Shown piece by piece: positions 56,269-63,484 of a DNA stretch of 64,000 nt. A program made the translations under genes and the position numbers. The notes beneath the pieces are model-generated. The model made no database searches and had not been told where the DNA came from. It worked only from the letters and a program-made list of their open reading frames with translations. Position 1 is the first letter of the stretch. Each line of letters starts with the position of its first letter. Source of the DNA: a virus; the IMG/VR virus record IMGVR_UViG_3300027733_000039, positions 1-64,000 of that record. One strand, given 5' to 3'.

Positions 56269-57029
56269 TGCAAGTATTAGCAAATGTTGCTGCAAGTGCA
56301 TTTGAATCCACAGGTGGAACAATAACCGCCTACTCAACGTACCGTGTGCATTCTTTTACGGCGTCTGGAACTTTTACAATATCTGAAACAAAGACTGTGG
56401 ACATGCTCGTAATCGGCGCAGGTGGAGGTCGTGGGGGTCAAGACGGTGGAAATAACTATGGAAGCGGTGGAGGCGGTGCGGGAGCGATGAACGAGGTAAC
56501 CTCCTACTCGTTGGCGGCAGGAACATACGCCGTAACAGTTGGCGGTGGCGGCAACGGCTCACTATCAGACGGAAGTCCCAGCAGTTTTGGTTCTTTGTAC
56601 TCAGCGCAAGGTGGTGGTGGAGGTGGTTATCCTAACGGTTTTGCATCCACAGGCGGCAGAACTGGTGGTTCGGGTGGTGGCGGAGGAAGCCGTGGCGGTG
56701 GTGGAACTGACCCTGGTGGTGGCGCTTCTGGCCCAAACACCAATGTTGGCGGTTATGGTGTCCATAGCCCAGGACAGTACCACGCAGGCGGTGGCGGAGG
56801 TGGAGCAGGTGGCGCAGGCAGTGACGCAGGACAAACAGGTGGTGCTGGTCGTGCAAACTCTATTCGCACTGGTTCTTCAGTTACTTACTGTGTTGGTGGT
56901 TATGGAAAGTACAATAATAGTGATGGTGGTCCAGATCCAGCAGCAAATAGCGGAAGTGGCGCATCTGGAACAGCAGCACCAAGCCGTGGTGCGGATGGTA
57001 TTGTAGTTATACGTTTAATCCCAACGTGA
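56268..57029 (+). CDS. Glycine-rich adhesin 6 (permuted class)
   Basis: 253 residues from the ATG at 56268. The motif YRVHSFTASGTFTISETKTV comes first, then DMLVIGAGGGRGGQDGGNNY and a Gly-rich domain that ends GIVVIRLIPT at the C-terminus. Compared with adhesins 1-5 the beta motif has moved from the end to the beginning. Confidence 0.73.
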   Translation: MQVLANVAASAFESTGGTITAYSTYRVHSFTASGTFTISETKTVDMLVIGAGGGRGGQDGGNNYGSGGGGAGAMNEVTSYSLAAGTYAVTVGGGGNGSLSDGSPSSFGSLYSAQGGGGGGYPNGFASTGGRTGGSGGGGGSRGGGGTDPGGGASGPNTNVGGYGVHSPGQYHAGGGGGGAGGAGSDAGQTGGAGRANSIRTGSSVTYCVGGYGKYNNSDGGPDPAANSGSGASGTAAPSRGADGIVVIRLIPT

Positions 57030-57048
57030 CCCTAATTGGAGATGACCA

Positions 57049-57573
57049 ATGACAACTAGACGAATACTGATTCGTAGGGACACGGCGGCGGCTTGGACTG
57101 CGGCTAACCCTACCCTTGCGTCTGGCGAACTGGGCGGAGAAACCGATACAGGAAAACTCAAACTTGGAAATGGCTCAACCGCATGGAACAGCCTCGCCTA
57201 CCAAGGTGGCGTTACCTCAGTTAACGGCAATACGGGTGTAGTGACTGGTCTTGCTCCGACTGCTAGCCCAACTTTCACTGGAACAGTTGTTTTGCCCGCA
57301 ACAACATCTATTGGAACAATCACCAATACTGAGTTGTCGTATGTAGACGGAGTCACTTCTGCTATCCAAACTCAATTAGATACCAAAGCCCCTACAAGCA
57401 ATGCTTCATTTACGGGAACTTTTAGCGCCCCAGCAGGAACCATTACTAGCACTATGCTTGCTGATGGTACTATCGTCAACGCAGACATTGATGCTTCGGC
57501 TGCTATTGCAACAACAAAAATCACTGGCTGGGAAAATGACCAAGTTGTTTTGAACAACAGAATATTTAATTAG
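57049..57573 (+). CDS. Tail-fibre protein with RRDTAAxW head module (short)
   Basis: 174 residues. RRILIRRDTAAAWTAANPTL and ETDTGKLKLGNG are nearly the same as in the protein at 55483; the rest is a shorter PTASPTFTGT linker with a different end. GGAG precedes the ATG. Confidence 0.73.
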   Translation: MTTRRILIRRDTAAAWTAANPTLASGELGGETDTGKLKLGNGSTAWNSLAYQGGVTSVNGNTGVVTGLAPTASPTFTGTVVLPATTSIGTITNTELSYVDGVTSAIQTQLDTKAPTSNASFTGTFSAPAGTITSTMLADGTIVNADIDASAAIATTKITGWENDQVVLNNRIFN

Positions 57574-57581
57574 GAGACATC

Positions 57582-57941
57582 ATGGCAACATTTAGCAAAA
57601 CAATTCTTAGCGGTTCAACAGATGGTAAAGGTGTTCTTGTAGCGGCAACTGCTACAGCAGGAACATTGGTTCATACTGGTTCTGCAACTGCGGCAACCTT
57701 GCATGAGGTTTGGCTGTATGCAGTTAACACTTCGGCTTCAGATGTTAAGTTGACAATTGAATGGGGCGAGGCTACTGCACCTAACGGTAATATTGAGTAC
57801 ACGGTTAAGGCTGAAAACGGTTTGTATCTAATCGTTCCAGGTCTACTGCTGAAAGGCAATGCGTCAGCACTTACAGTAAAGGCTTTTGCCGCAACAACAA
57901 ACGTAATCGTTGTTCACGGATACGTCAACGTAATCGCCTAG
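57582..57941 (+). CDS. Fibre-associated beta protein, paralogue of the protein at 60360
   Basis: 119 residues. TILSGSTDGKGVLVAATATA, EVWLYAVNTSASDVKLTIEW and the ending VIVVHGYVNVIA align by eye with the protein at 60360 along the full length. TAGGAG precedes the ATG. Each of the two sits directly before a permuted glycine-rich adhesin, which suggests a pairwise function. Confidence 0.68.
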   Translation: MATFSKTILSGSTDGKGVLVAATATAGTLVHTGSATAATLHEVWLYAVNTSASDVKLTIEWGEATAPNGNIEYTVKAENGLYLIVPGLLLKGNASALTVKAFAATTNVIVVHGYVNVIA

Positions 57942-57952
57942 GTCTTAAATAC

Positions 57953-58894
57953 ATGGGCCTAATTAATAACTTTATGAGCGGTGGACGCTCTATTTCTGCT
58001 GGGTCACTAAATCCACGAGCCAATCGTGGTTCCACAAATCAGGCTGATGGGTATTGGCGTGGTGGTCTTTCTGGTTTTGCCGCAGTGGGAGCAACTGGTA
58101 GTTATGCATTGTCAACACTAGGTGGTTTCAAGTATTTGACCTTCACGGCTGGTGGAACAATGAACGTCACCGATGGTGGGACTGCTGATGTCTTGGTGGT
58201 AGCGGGAGGTGCCGCTGGAGGATATGGTGGCGCAGGCGGTGGTGGTGGTGGCGGTGTGCGAGTTTCTGCTGGAACAATTTTGACAACACTTACTTTTAAT
58301 TCTGGAGTAAGCACAATAACAATTGGTAACGGTGGCAGTTCTGGGGCAGACGGTTCATCGGGTTATGGCGGCAGTGGAGGCACATCAAGCATTACACATG
58401 CTGCGGGGACTTTCTCAGCAACGGGTGGCGGTGGAGGCGGTACTGGTGGTGCTAGTTCTGGTGGTTCTGGTGGCGGTGGAATAGGTTCCTATGGATCAGG
58501 AAACGCTGGTGGATATACACCAGCGGAAGGAAAAAATGGTAGCGGAAGCGGTGCTGCTGGCGTCGGTGGTGGTGGAGGTTGGTCAGCCGCTGGTGATGGC
58601 TCAATGGGTTACGGAGGAGAAGGTCTTGCTGTGAATACAGCCGACTCAAACCTTTCAACTGTCATTGGCTACTCGGTTGTTGGTTCTGGTGGCGGTGGTG
58701 CAGGAAACTGTAACAACGGTGGTTCAGGAAACATTTATGGTGGTACTGGTGGGGGTAAAGGCTCATACGGAAATGATGCACAAAACGCAACTAGTTACGG
58801 TTCTGGTGGCGGCGGTGGCGGAAACTGTTTTGGTTCCCTATATCACGGTGGTGCTGGCAGGTCTGGAATTATTGTGATCAGGTGGGCGGCATGA
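57953..58894 (+). CDS. Glycine-rich adhesin 7 (permuted class)
   Basis: 313 residues. An N-terminal Arg/Ser-rich start, then YLTFTAGGTMNVTDGGTADV and LVVAGGAAGGYGG; the C-terminus ends SGIIVIRWAA. Same order as adhesin 6. It overlaps the next gene by 4 bases. Confidence 0.73.
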   Translation: MGLINNFMSGGRSISAGSLNPRANRGSTNQADGYWRGGLSGFAAVGATGSYALSTLGGFKYLTFTAGGTMNVTDGGTADVLVVAGGAAGGYGGAGGGGGGGVRVSAGTILTTLTFNSGVSTITIGNGGSSGADGSSGYGGSGGTSSITHAAGTFSATGGGGGGTGGASSGGSGGGGIGSYGSGNAGGYTPAEGKNGSGSGAAGVGGGGGWSAAGDGSMGYGGEGLAVNTADSNLSTVIGYSVVGSGGGGAGNCNNGGSGNIYGGTGGGKGSYGNDAQNATSYGSGGGGGGNCFGSLYHGGAGRSGIIVIRWAA

Positions 58895-59166
58895 AAAATG
58901 TTGCAATAATGGATGGAAATGTTGTTGTCAATGTTACATTGTGTGGTGATGACTATGTTTTATCTGAAAACGAAATAGAATACTTTGATGACAAACCTGC
59001 TTTCATAAATGGAGATTATGTTGACGGCTATTTTTATGGTGTTCAACCATTTCCTTCTTGGACAAGGTATGAGGGTGTTTGGATACCGCCAGTTCCCCGA
59101 CCAGAGACAAGGGACAATTGGTATTGGGATGAAGAGAAACGAGAGTTTTCTATATACAACGGATAG
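58891..59166 (+). CDS. Phage structural protein, PFPSWT type
   Basis: 91 residues from the ATG at 58891 (ATGA overlap). MKNVAIMDGNVVVNVTLCGD, then FYGVQPFPSWTRYEGVWIPP and WYWDEEKREF is a short relative of the protein at 49201. It lies just before two oxygenase genes. Confidence 0.65.
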   Translation: MKNVAIMDGNVVVNVTLCGDDYVLSENEIEYFDDKPAFINGDYVDGYFYGVQPFPSWTRYEGVWIPPVPRPETRDNWYWDEEKREFSIYNG

Positions 59167-59169
59167 GTT
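59164..59169 (+). promoter_or_regulatory. Possible leaderless -10 promoter (TAGGTT) for the gene at 59176
   Basis: TAGGTT starts 12 nt before the TTG start codon. It overlaps the preceding stop codon. It is weaker than the others; the spacing is the main support. Confidence 0.35.
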
Positions 59170-59175
59170 TGTTCG

Positions 59176-59700
59176 TTGATTTACGATAATCTTTTACCTG
59201 AAAACGATTTGGTGAAACTATTAGATTTAATTGAATCAGTGAATTTTCCCTTTTATTGGCAGGAAGACATTGATTACGGAAACAAAATCACGAACGACAT
59301 TTATAATTATGGTTTTGCTCATCTTTTCTTTGATGAGGGCAATCGGCTATACAGCCCATTTTTAGATCAGATTGAACCAGTTGTTTCAGCGATGTGTGAG
59401 CGCATAGGTAAACCTTTAAAGCAGTTGCTTCGGATCAGGGCTGTTCTGTTAACAAATGTTGGTTGTGAACATAGGAATGTGAAACATGTTGATTTGGATG
59501 AGTACCCCAATTCTCTTACTGGTATTTTTTATCCGAACAAAACTGATGGGGATCTATATGTTTATGACGGAGATATGATGAGTTCTATTGAACCAATCAG
59601 AAATAGGTGTGTGGTGTTAGGTGGAGCGGTTCCTCATCATGGTTCAAATCCTACAAAACATAAAAGGAGAGTTGTAGTAAATGTTAACTTCATTGTTTAA
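59176..59700 (+). CDS. Fe(II)/2-oxoglutarate oxygenase, prolyl-hydroxylase-like
   Basis: 174 residues, TTG start. The iron-binding set is HVD in RNVKHVDLDEYP (H104, D106) and a His in VPHHGSNPTKHKRR (H154 or H155); the following RRVVVNVNF supplies the 2-oxoglutarate Arg. GIFYPNKTDGDLYVYDG is the usual strand between them. Such enzymes in phages hydroxylate proteins or sugars. The position within the fibre block suggests virion proteins as substrates (inference). Confidence 0.68.
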   Translation: MIYDNLLPENDLVKLLDLIESVNFPFYWQEDIDYGNKITNDIYNYGFAHLFFDEGNRLYSPFLDQIEPVVSAMCERIGKPLKQLLRIRAVLLTNVGCEHRNVKHVDLDEYPNSLTGIFYPNKTDGDLYVYDGDMMSSIEPIRNRCVVLGGAVPHHGSNPTKHKRRVVVNVNFIV

Positions 59701-60286
59701 TGGAAAACCAAGAATAGAACAATGGTTCCCAAAGCCTATTTACATACATAATAACTTTTATGCCGATGGGCATTCTGAACTCCACAAATGGTTGTTGGAC
59801 TATTTTGGTCAAGGGGCAGAGGTCAAAAGGACACCAGAACTAAACGTGTCCTCAACACACATGGTTAACAACTTTAATAATGAACCAATTTTTCAGCCTT
59901 TGATTGAAGCGATCCGTGAAGAAGTCTTAAACTTTGCTACAACCTTGGGTTATGACATATCAATTTTTCATCTTCCGTTGCTGAATATTTGGGCAAACTT
60001 AAGTGAAACTGGCGACCATTTGTTTCCCCATAATCACCCTGGGAGTTTTATAAGTGGTGCTTACTACATAGAGTGTGATAGTGACCTTGATGTCATAAAG
60101 TTTTATAGTGATACAAACAACATGATTACCCCATCCCCCTTCCCCAATAAGTACTCATTTGAGGATGCTTCCTATGTTTGTGAGCCAAAACGTCTTTTGT
60201 TGTTTAAGAGCAATTTCATACACGGGTGCCCTGCTATTAAAGGAAAAAGGAAGATTGTTGTTTCCTTTAATTTCAATTTATTGTAG
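59681..60286 (+). CDS. Fe(II)/2-oxoglutarate oxygenase, TIGR02466 (2OG-FeII_Oxy_5) type
   Basis: 201 residues. LNIWANLSETGDHLFPHNHP, then GSFISGAYYIECD and LLLFKSNFIHGCPAI with KRKIVVSFNFN match this family, with HxH (H117, H119) and H181 as iron ligands and R190 for 2-oxoglutarate. The gene overlaps the preceding oxygenase by 20 bases, so the two are expressed together. The family is common in marine and freshwater phages. Substrate unknown. Confidence 0.78.
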   Translation: MLTSLFNGKPRIEQWFPKPIYIHNNFYADGHSELHKWLLDYFGQGAEVKRTPELNVSSTHMVNNFNNEPIFQPLIEAIREEVLNFATTLGYDISIFHLPLLNIWANLSETGDHLFPHNHPGSFISGAYYIECDSDLDVIKFYSDTNNMITPSPFPNKYSFEDASYVCEPKRLLLFKSNFIHGCPAIKGKRKIVVSFNFNLL

Positions 60287-60324
60287 TTGGTAGGTTATAC
60301 AGGTACCCACCCCAATAAATTAGG

Positions 60325-60330
60325 TAAACT
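60325..60330 (+). promoter_or_regulatory. -10 promoter (TAAACT) with a leader for the gene at 60360
   Basis: GTAAACTA as in the other TAAACT promoters, but here about 30 nt before the start codon, with AAGGAG as ribosome site. It shows that the same -10 can be used with a leader. Confidence 0.45.
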
Positions 60331-60359
60331 AGGGCAATACAGATTTCTAAGGAGAACTA

Positions 60360-60716
60360 ATGGCTTCATACACTAAAAACAAACTATCGGGTTCAACTAA
60401 CGGTAAAGCAGTCAGAGTTAGTGGCACCTCAACGGGTACAGCCGTTACTGTCCATCAAGCAGTTACAGGTACTGCAAACTGGGATGAGATTTGGGTATAC
60501 GCAAATAACACCAGCGCCACTGCTGCCAAACTAACTTTGGAGTGGGGAACCACTACTGCTATTGATGGCAACATTGAACTCACTGTCTCCGCTGAATCTG
60601 GACTGGTTCTAGTTATTCCTGGCATTATCTTGCAGAACTCTTTGTTAGTTAAGGCTTTTGCCGCTACTGCCGATGTCATTCTTTTGACTGGGTACGTTCA
60701 TAACATCACGGCATAA
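60360..60716 (+). CDS. Fibre-associated beta protein, paralogue of the protein at 57582
   Basis: 118 residues. NKLSGSTNGKAVRVSGTSTG, EIWVYANNTSATAAKLTLEW and the ending VILLTGYVHNITA repeat the plan of the protein at 57582. AAGGAG precedes the ATG. Confidence 0.68.
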   Translation: MASYTKNKLSGSTNGKAVRVSGTSTGTAVTVHQAVTGTANWDEIWVYANNTSATAAKLTLEWGTTTAIDGNIELTVSAESGLVLVIPGIILQNSLLVKAFAATADVILLTGYVHNITA

Positions 60717-60718
60717 CT

Positions 60719-61603
60719 ATGCCAACCTTTTGGGATAAGAGAAATAACGTAAGTCAAACCGTTGTTAGTACACCCACCTCTATAAAAACACGCCCATCAA
60801 CAACTGTTGCTTCTTGGTTTAACCCTCTAAACAATAAATTAGTTGCTACAGGTGGAAGCATCCTTGACGTTAGTGGTTACCGTGTGCACACCTTTCAAGC
60901 ATCTGGATCTTTCATCGTTACTTCTGGTTCTGCAACTATTCAAATAGGTTTGCTTTCTGGAGGAGGTGCTGGAAAAGGAGATGGCAACGGAGGTGGCGGT
61001 GGCGGTGGAGGAGGCTACAAAGAATTTACAATTACTGGTGTTGGCGTAGGTACATACAGTGTGGCTGTTGGTGGAGGTGGTCCAGCAAATACAATTGGTG
61101 GTGCTTCCTATATGCCCGAGTTTTATATAAATAGCACAGGTGGTGGACCAGGTAGTGGATTTGCCACTGTCGGTGGCGTTGGCGGCAACGGAGGTGGTGG
61201 TGGCGCTTTTGCCGCTGGTGGGTCATCCTACCCAGATGAAGGTAACGCTGGTGGTGCTGGAAACTTTTACAATGGTGGAGGTGGCGGCGGCAGAGGAAGT
61301 GCGGGTAGTGCGGGTGGAGCCAACCCAGTAGAAACTGGTGGTAATGGTGGTACTGGCGCTTTACTTCCTTGGGCAAACATCCCATCTATACAAGTAATGA
61401 GTGCGGGTGGCGGTGGAGGAGGCGGTGGCGGTGGAGGTGGTGTTTCCACTGGTGGAGCAGGCGGTGGCGGAAACGGAGCAGGTTACGCTGGCGGTGCTAA
61501 TGGTGTTGCAGGAACACAATTTATTGGAGGTGGTGGAGGTGGCGGATACTTCGCTGGAGGAAATGGTGGTAGTGGAACGGTGTGGATTAGGTATGTCCTC
61601 TAG
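60719..61603 (+). CDS. Glycine-rich adhesin 8 (permuted class)
   Basis: 294 residues. SGYRVHTFQASGSFIVTSGS, then IGLLSGGGAGKGDGNGGGGG and a Gly-rich domain ending GSGTVWIRYVL at the C-terminus. Same order as adhesins 6 and 7. Last gene of the adhesin array. Confidence 0.73.
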   Translation: MPTFWDKRNNVSQTVVSTPTSIKTRPSTTVASWFNPLNNKLVATGGSILDVSGYRVHTFQASGSFIVTSGSATIQIGLLSGGGAGKGDGNGGGGGGGGGYKEFTITGVGVGTYSVAVGGGGPANTIGGASYMPEFYINSTGGGPGSGFATVGGVGGNGGGGGAFAAGGSSYPDEGNAGGAGNFYNGGGGGGRGSAGSAGGANPVETGGNGGTGALLPWANIPSIQVMSAGGGGGGGGGGGGVSTGGAGGGGNGAGYAGGANGVAGTQFIGGGGGGGYFAGGNGGSGTVWIRYVL

Positions 61604-61608
61604 TGGTG

Positions 61609-61614
61609 TAAAAT
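61609..61614 (+). promoter_or_regulatory. Leaderless -10 promoter (TAAAAT) for the endolysin gene
   Basis: TAAAAT starts 12 nt before the ATG at 61621 with AATGCC between. No ribosome-binding site. Confidence 0.52.
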
Positions 61615-61620
61615 AATGCC

Positions 61621-62196
61621 ATGACAAAAATGACCTGGCCTGTAGTCCCAATCAAATTCTGTGAACACCTTAAAGGCAAGAAGCCTTCGGAAATCACCCC
61701 AGCAATGCTTCGCAAATTGTCGTGTGGTGGTCAACTGCACCATTGCGCCGCCCGTGCTTTTGAAGCAATGAAGGCAGCCGCAGCAGTTGATGGTGTTGTC
61801 TTGGCTCCGACTAGCGTCGGTGACACTTTTAGAAGTATTGGCGCCCAAAAGGCAGGATTCCTACAAAGATTTCAGTTAGAAGTTATTCCAGGTGCCCAGA
61901 CACGCACCTATGACGGCAAGACGTGGTACTTGAAGAAAGGCATGGCAGTGCTTGCCAGCCCAACAGATGACGCCGCTAAATGTTCAAAGCACATGCTTGG
62001 CATTGCCATTGATATTGCTAACACAGGCAACAAGAAGATCATGGATTGGCTATTGGCTAACGAACAGAAGTTTGGTTTTAGTCATGAAGTTGTAGATATG
62101 CCAGGCGCCGAGAGTTGGCACATTCGTTTCACTGAGGGTCAGGCTATGCCACAATCCGTTCTTGACTACGAGGCAACACTTCCTCCAAAGGCGTAA
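61621..62196 (+). CDS. M15-type peptidoglycan peptidase, probable endolysin
   Basis: 191 residues. SKHMLGIAIDIANTGNKK holds the SxHxxGxAxD motif (H124, D131), and GAESWHIRF the second metal and base motif (E164, H167) of VanY/D-Ala-D-Ala carboxypeptidase-type zinc enzymes. The N-terminal region may be a wall-binding domain (KKPSEITPAMLRKLSCGGQL). It would cut peptide cross-links at lysis. No signal peptide, so a holin is needed. Confidence 0.82.
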   Translation: MTKMTWPVVPIKFCEHLKGKKPSEITPAMLRKLSCGGQLHHCAARAFEAMKAAAAVDGVVLAPTSVGDTFRSIGAQKAGFLQRFQLEVIPGAQTRTYDGKTWYLKKGMAVLASPTDDAAKCSKHMLGIAIDIANTGNKKIMDWLLANEQKFGFSHEVVDMPGAESWHIRFTEGQAMPQSVLDYEATLPPKA

Positions 62197-62199
62197 CAT
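62194..62199 (+). promoter_or_regulatory. Leaderless -10 promoter (TAACAT) for the gene at 62206
   Basis: TAACAT starts 12 nt before the ATG and overlaps the stop of the peptidase gene. No ribosome-binding site. Confidence 0.48.
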
Positions 62200-62205
62200 A
62201 GCCAT

Positions 62206-62661
62206 ATGGCACCACGACCTAAACCAGGATTAAACAAGTCGGCAAGAGAACGTTTTGCTGAAGGTTTAAACTATTATTCAGGTCAAGGTCTCATCCAAGA
62301 AGAGCGTGCTCGTACTCGTGCAAACGAGAGAACATTCACACCCAGCACATTAACTCCTATTCCGTGGGACCCTAACACCACCTACTACCATCCACCTGAT
62401 GAAAGTAGTCGTGTAGAAGCCTTTCGTTATGTTGCTTTAGAAGGAACCTCTGGCGCTGTTGGTTACAACGGCACTCTCTTTGTTCGTTTTATTAAACATG
62501 GCACCCCATGGAAATACTTAAATGTTCCCGCACATATTTACCAATCATTTGCGTCGGCTCAGTCAAAAGGGCGCTATATTAACTCGGTACTCAATAACTT
62601 TCCAAACAGTAGGGCATCGGGCGATGAAGAGAGCACGTTTTTCGTACAATCTCAAATGTAA
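62206..62661 (+). CDS. KTSC-domain protein
   Basis: 151 residues. A basic, disordered N-terminus is followed by a KTSC domain: SGAVGYNGTLFVRFIKHGTP, then YLNVPAHIYQSFASAQSKGR and YINSVLNN. KTSC domains are small and often occur beside nucleases or in phage proteins, with an unknown function. Confidence 0.7.
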   Translation: MAPRPKPGLNKSARERFAEGLNYYSGQGLIQEERARTRANERTFTPSTLTPIPWDPNTTYYHPPDESSRVEAFRYVALEGTSGAVGYNGTLFVRFIKHGTPWKYLNVPAHIYQSFASAQSKGRYINSVLNNFPNSRASGDEESTFFVQSQM

Positions 62662-62663
62662 GC

Positions 62664-62930
62664 ATGAATAAGGTCCATGGCGCTGGGCGCTTGTATTGGA
62701 TCATTAGAGATTTTGTAGATCTGCGTACACCTCTGATGTGTATGGGTTTCATGAAAGAAACTGACTATCCATGGCGACACGGTAAGGGTATTCAAATTAG
62801 AACATCTAAATACACCATTCAAATAGGATTGTGTAAGCGCCTTAAGGTAGTTACTGAAACAGACGGTATATTACAAGCCATAGGAGGGCGTGACATGGAT
62901 ACGCCCGCACGAGAGATAGGGATGTGGTGA
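62664..62930 (+). CDS. Hypothetical protein, 88 residues
   Basis: Begins MNKVHGAGRLYWIIRDFVDL. Basic, with hydrophobic stretches but no clear membrane helix. No family recognised. It shares one base with the next gene. Confidence 0.53.
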   Translation: MNKVHGAGRLYWIIRDFVDLRTPLMCMGFMKETDYPWRHGKGIQIRTSKYTIQIGLCKRLKVVTETDGILQAIGGRDMDTPAREIGMW

Positions 62931-63163
62931 TGGGTTTTTTCGTTAAGAAGACAGAGCCAAAAGAGATAAAGATTCCACAGAGGATTCGTAACTTAGATCG
63001 TGTCTCCTTGCTCCAGTGGTTTGATAACAGTATTATGAGTCTTGGAGCCAGTTTTGATAAATGGCGGTATCACGATGGTCCCATCGGAGAAGTAGACGAC
63101 GCCCTTATAGCCCTCAACAATATTTGGGAAGAATTACAGGGAAGGGTTGACGCTCACAACTAA
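62930..63163 (+). CDS. Small hypothetical protein
   Basis: 77 residues from the ATG at 62930, on the last base of the preceding TGA. KTEPKEIKIPQRIRNLDRVS is followed by two helices with an acidic face. The position just before the terminase genes would fit a small packaging protein, but nothing shows it. Confidence 0.52.
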   Translation: MGFFVKKTEPKEIKIPQRIRNLDRVSLLQWFDNSIMSLGASFDKWRYHDGPIGEVDDALIALNNIWEELQGRVDAHN

Positions 63164-63169
63164 GCCTGA

Positions 63170-63175
63170 TACCCT
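63170..63175 (+). promoter_or_regulatory. Possible -10 promoter (TACCCT) for the gene at 63183
   Basis: TACCCT starts 13 nt before the ATG, one base further than the other leaderless promoters. No ribosome-binding site. Confidence 0.35.
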
Positions 63176-63182
63176 CACATCT

Positions 63183-63467
63183 ATGACAAACAACACGGAC
63201 ACCAAACCAATAATTACCAATCTAGAAAAAAGTGATAAGCGCCGCCTTACTAACGCTATTAATGACCTTTTCATGCTCACTGAATCGTATGCCTCTAAGG
63301 TATTTACAACATCTCCTGATGATGCAGAAGCCACCCTTGTGGACATCAAAAACCTCACGATGCTCCTTGAAGATGTTGCTGCTCTCATTGCAGAAGTTCG
63401 TCCAGCCAGAATTAGCCAACCAGGCCCTGACCAAGGTCAGATGAAGTTTGATAACGACTCCTATTAA
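63183..63467 (+). CDS. Small helical protein before terL
   Basis: 94 residues from the ATG at 63183; a GTG-type start at 63147 lies inside the previous gene. Helices include KRRLTNAINDLFMLTESYAS and a leucine-rich LTMLLEDVAALIAEV. A small-terminase role is possible from position and helical content but is not supported by any motif. Confidence 0.5.
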   Translation: MTNNTDTKPIITNLEKSDKRRLTNAINDLFMLTESYASKVFTTSPDDAEATLVDIKNLTMLLEDVAALIAEVRPARISQPGPDQGQMKFDNDSY

Positions 63468-63472
63468 TCGTC

Positions 63473-63478
63473 TATGCT
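63473..63478 (+). promoter_or_regulatory. Leaderless -10 promoter (TATGCT) for the terminase gene
   Basis: TATGCT starts 12 nt before the GTG at 63485 with AGGTCT between. No ribosome-binding site. Confidence 0.5.
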
Positions 63479-63484
63479 AGGTCT

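Noticed and set aside
59644-59654. T-loop-like GGTTCAAATCC that could suggest a tRNA
   Set aside because: It lies inside the oxygenase gene and no acceptor or anticodon stems can be formed around it. No tRNA was found in the window.
48403-61603. Diversity-generating retroelement acting on the adhesins
   Set aside because: No reverse transcriptase gene or template repeat with adenine-biased differences is visible in the window; duplication and exchange explain the array.
48551-61616. Other-frame Val/Leu-rich open frames within the glycine-rich genes
   Set aside because: GGN-rich DNA read in other frames gives Val, Leu and Trp runs without stops. All lie fully inside better-supported genes.
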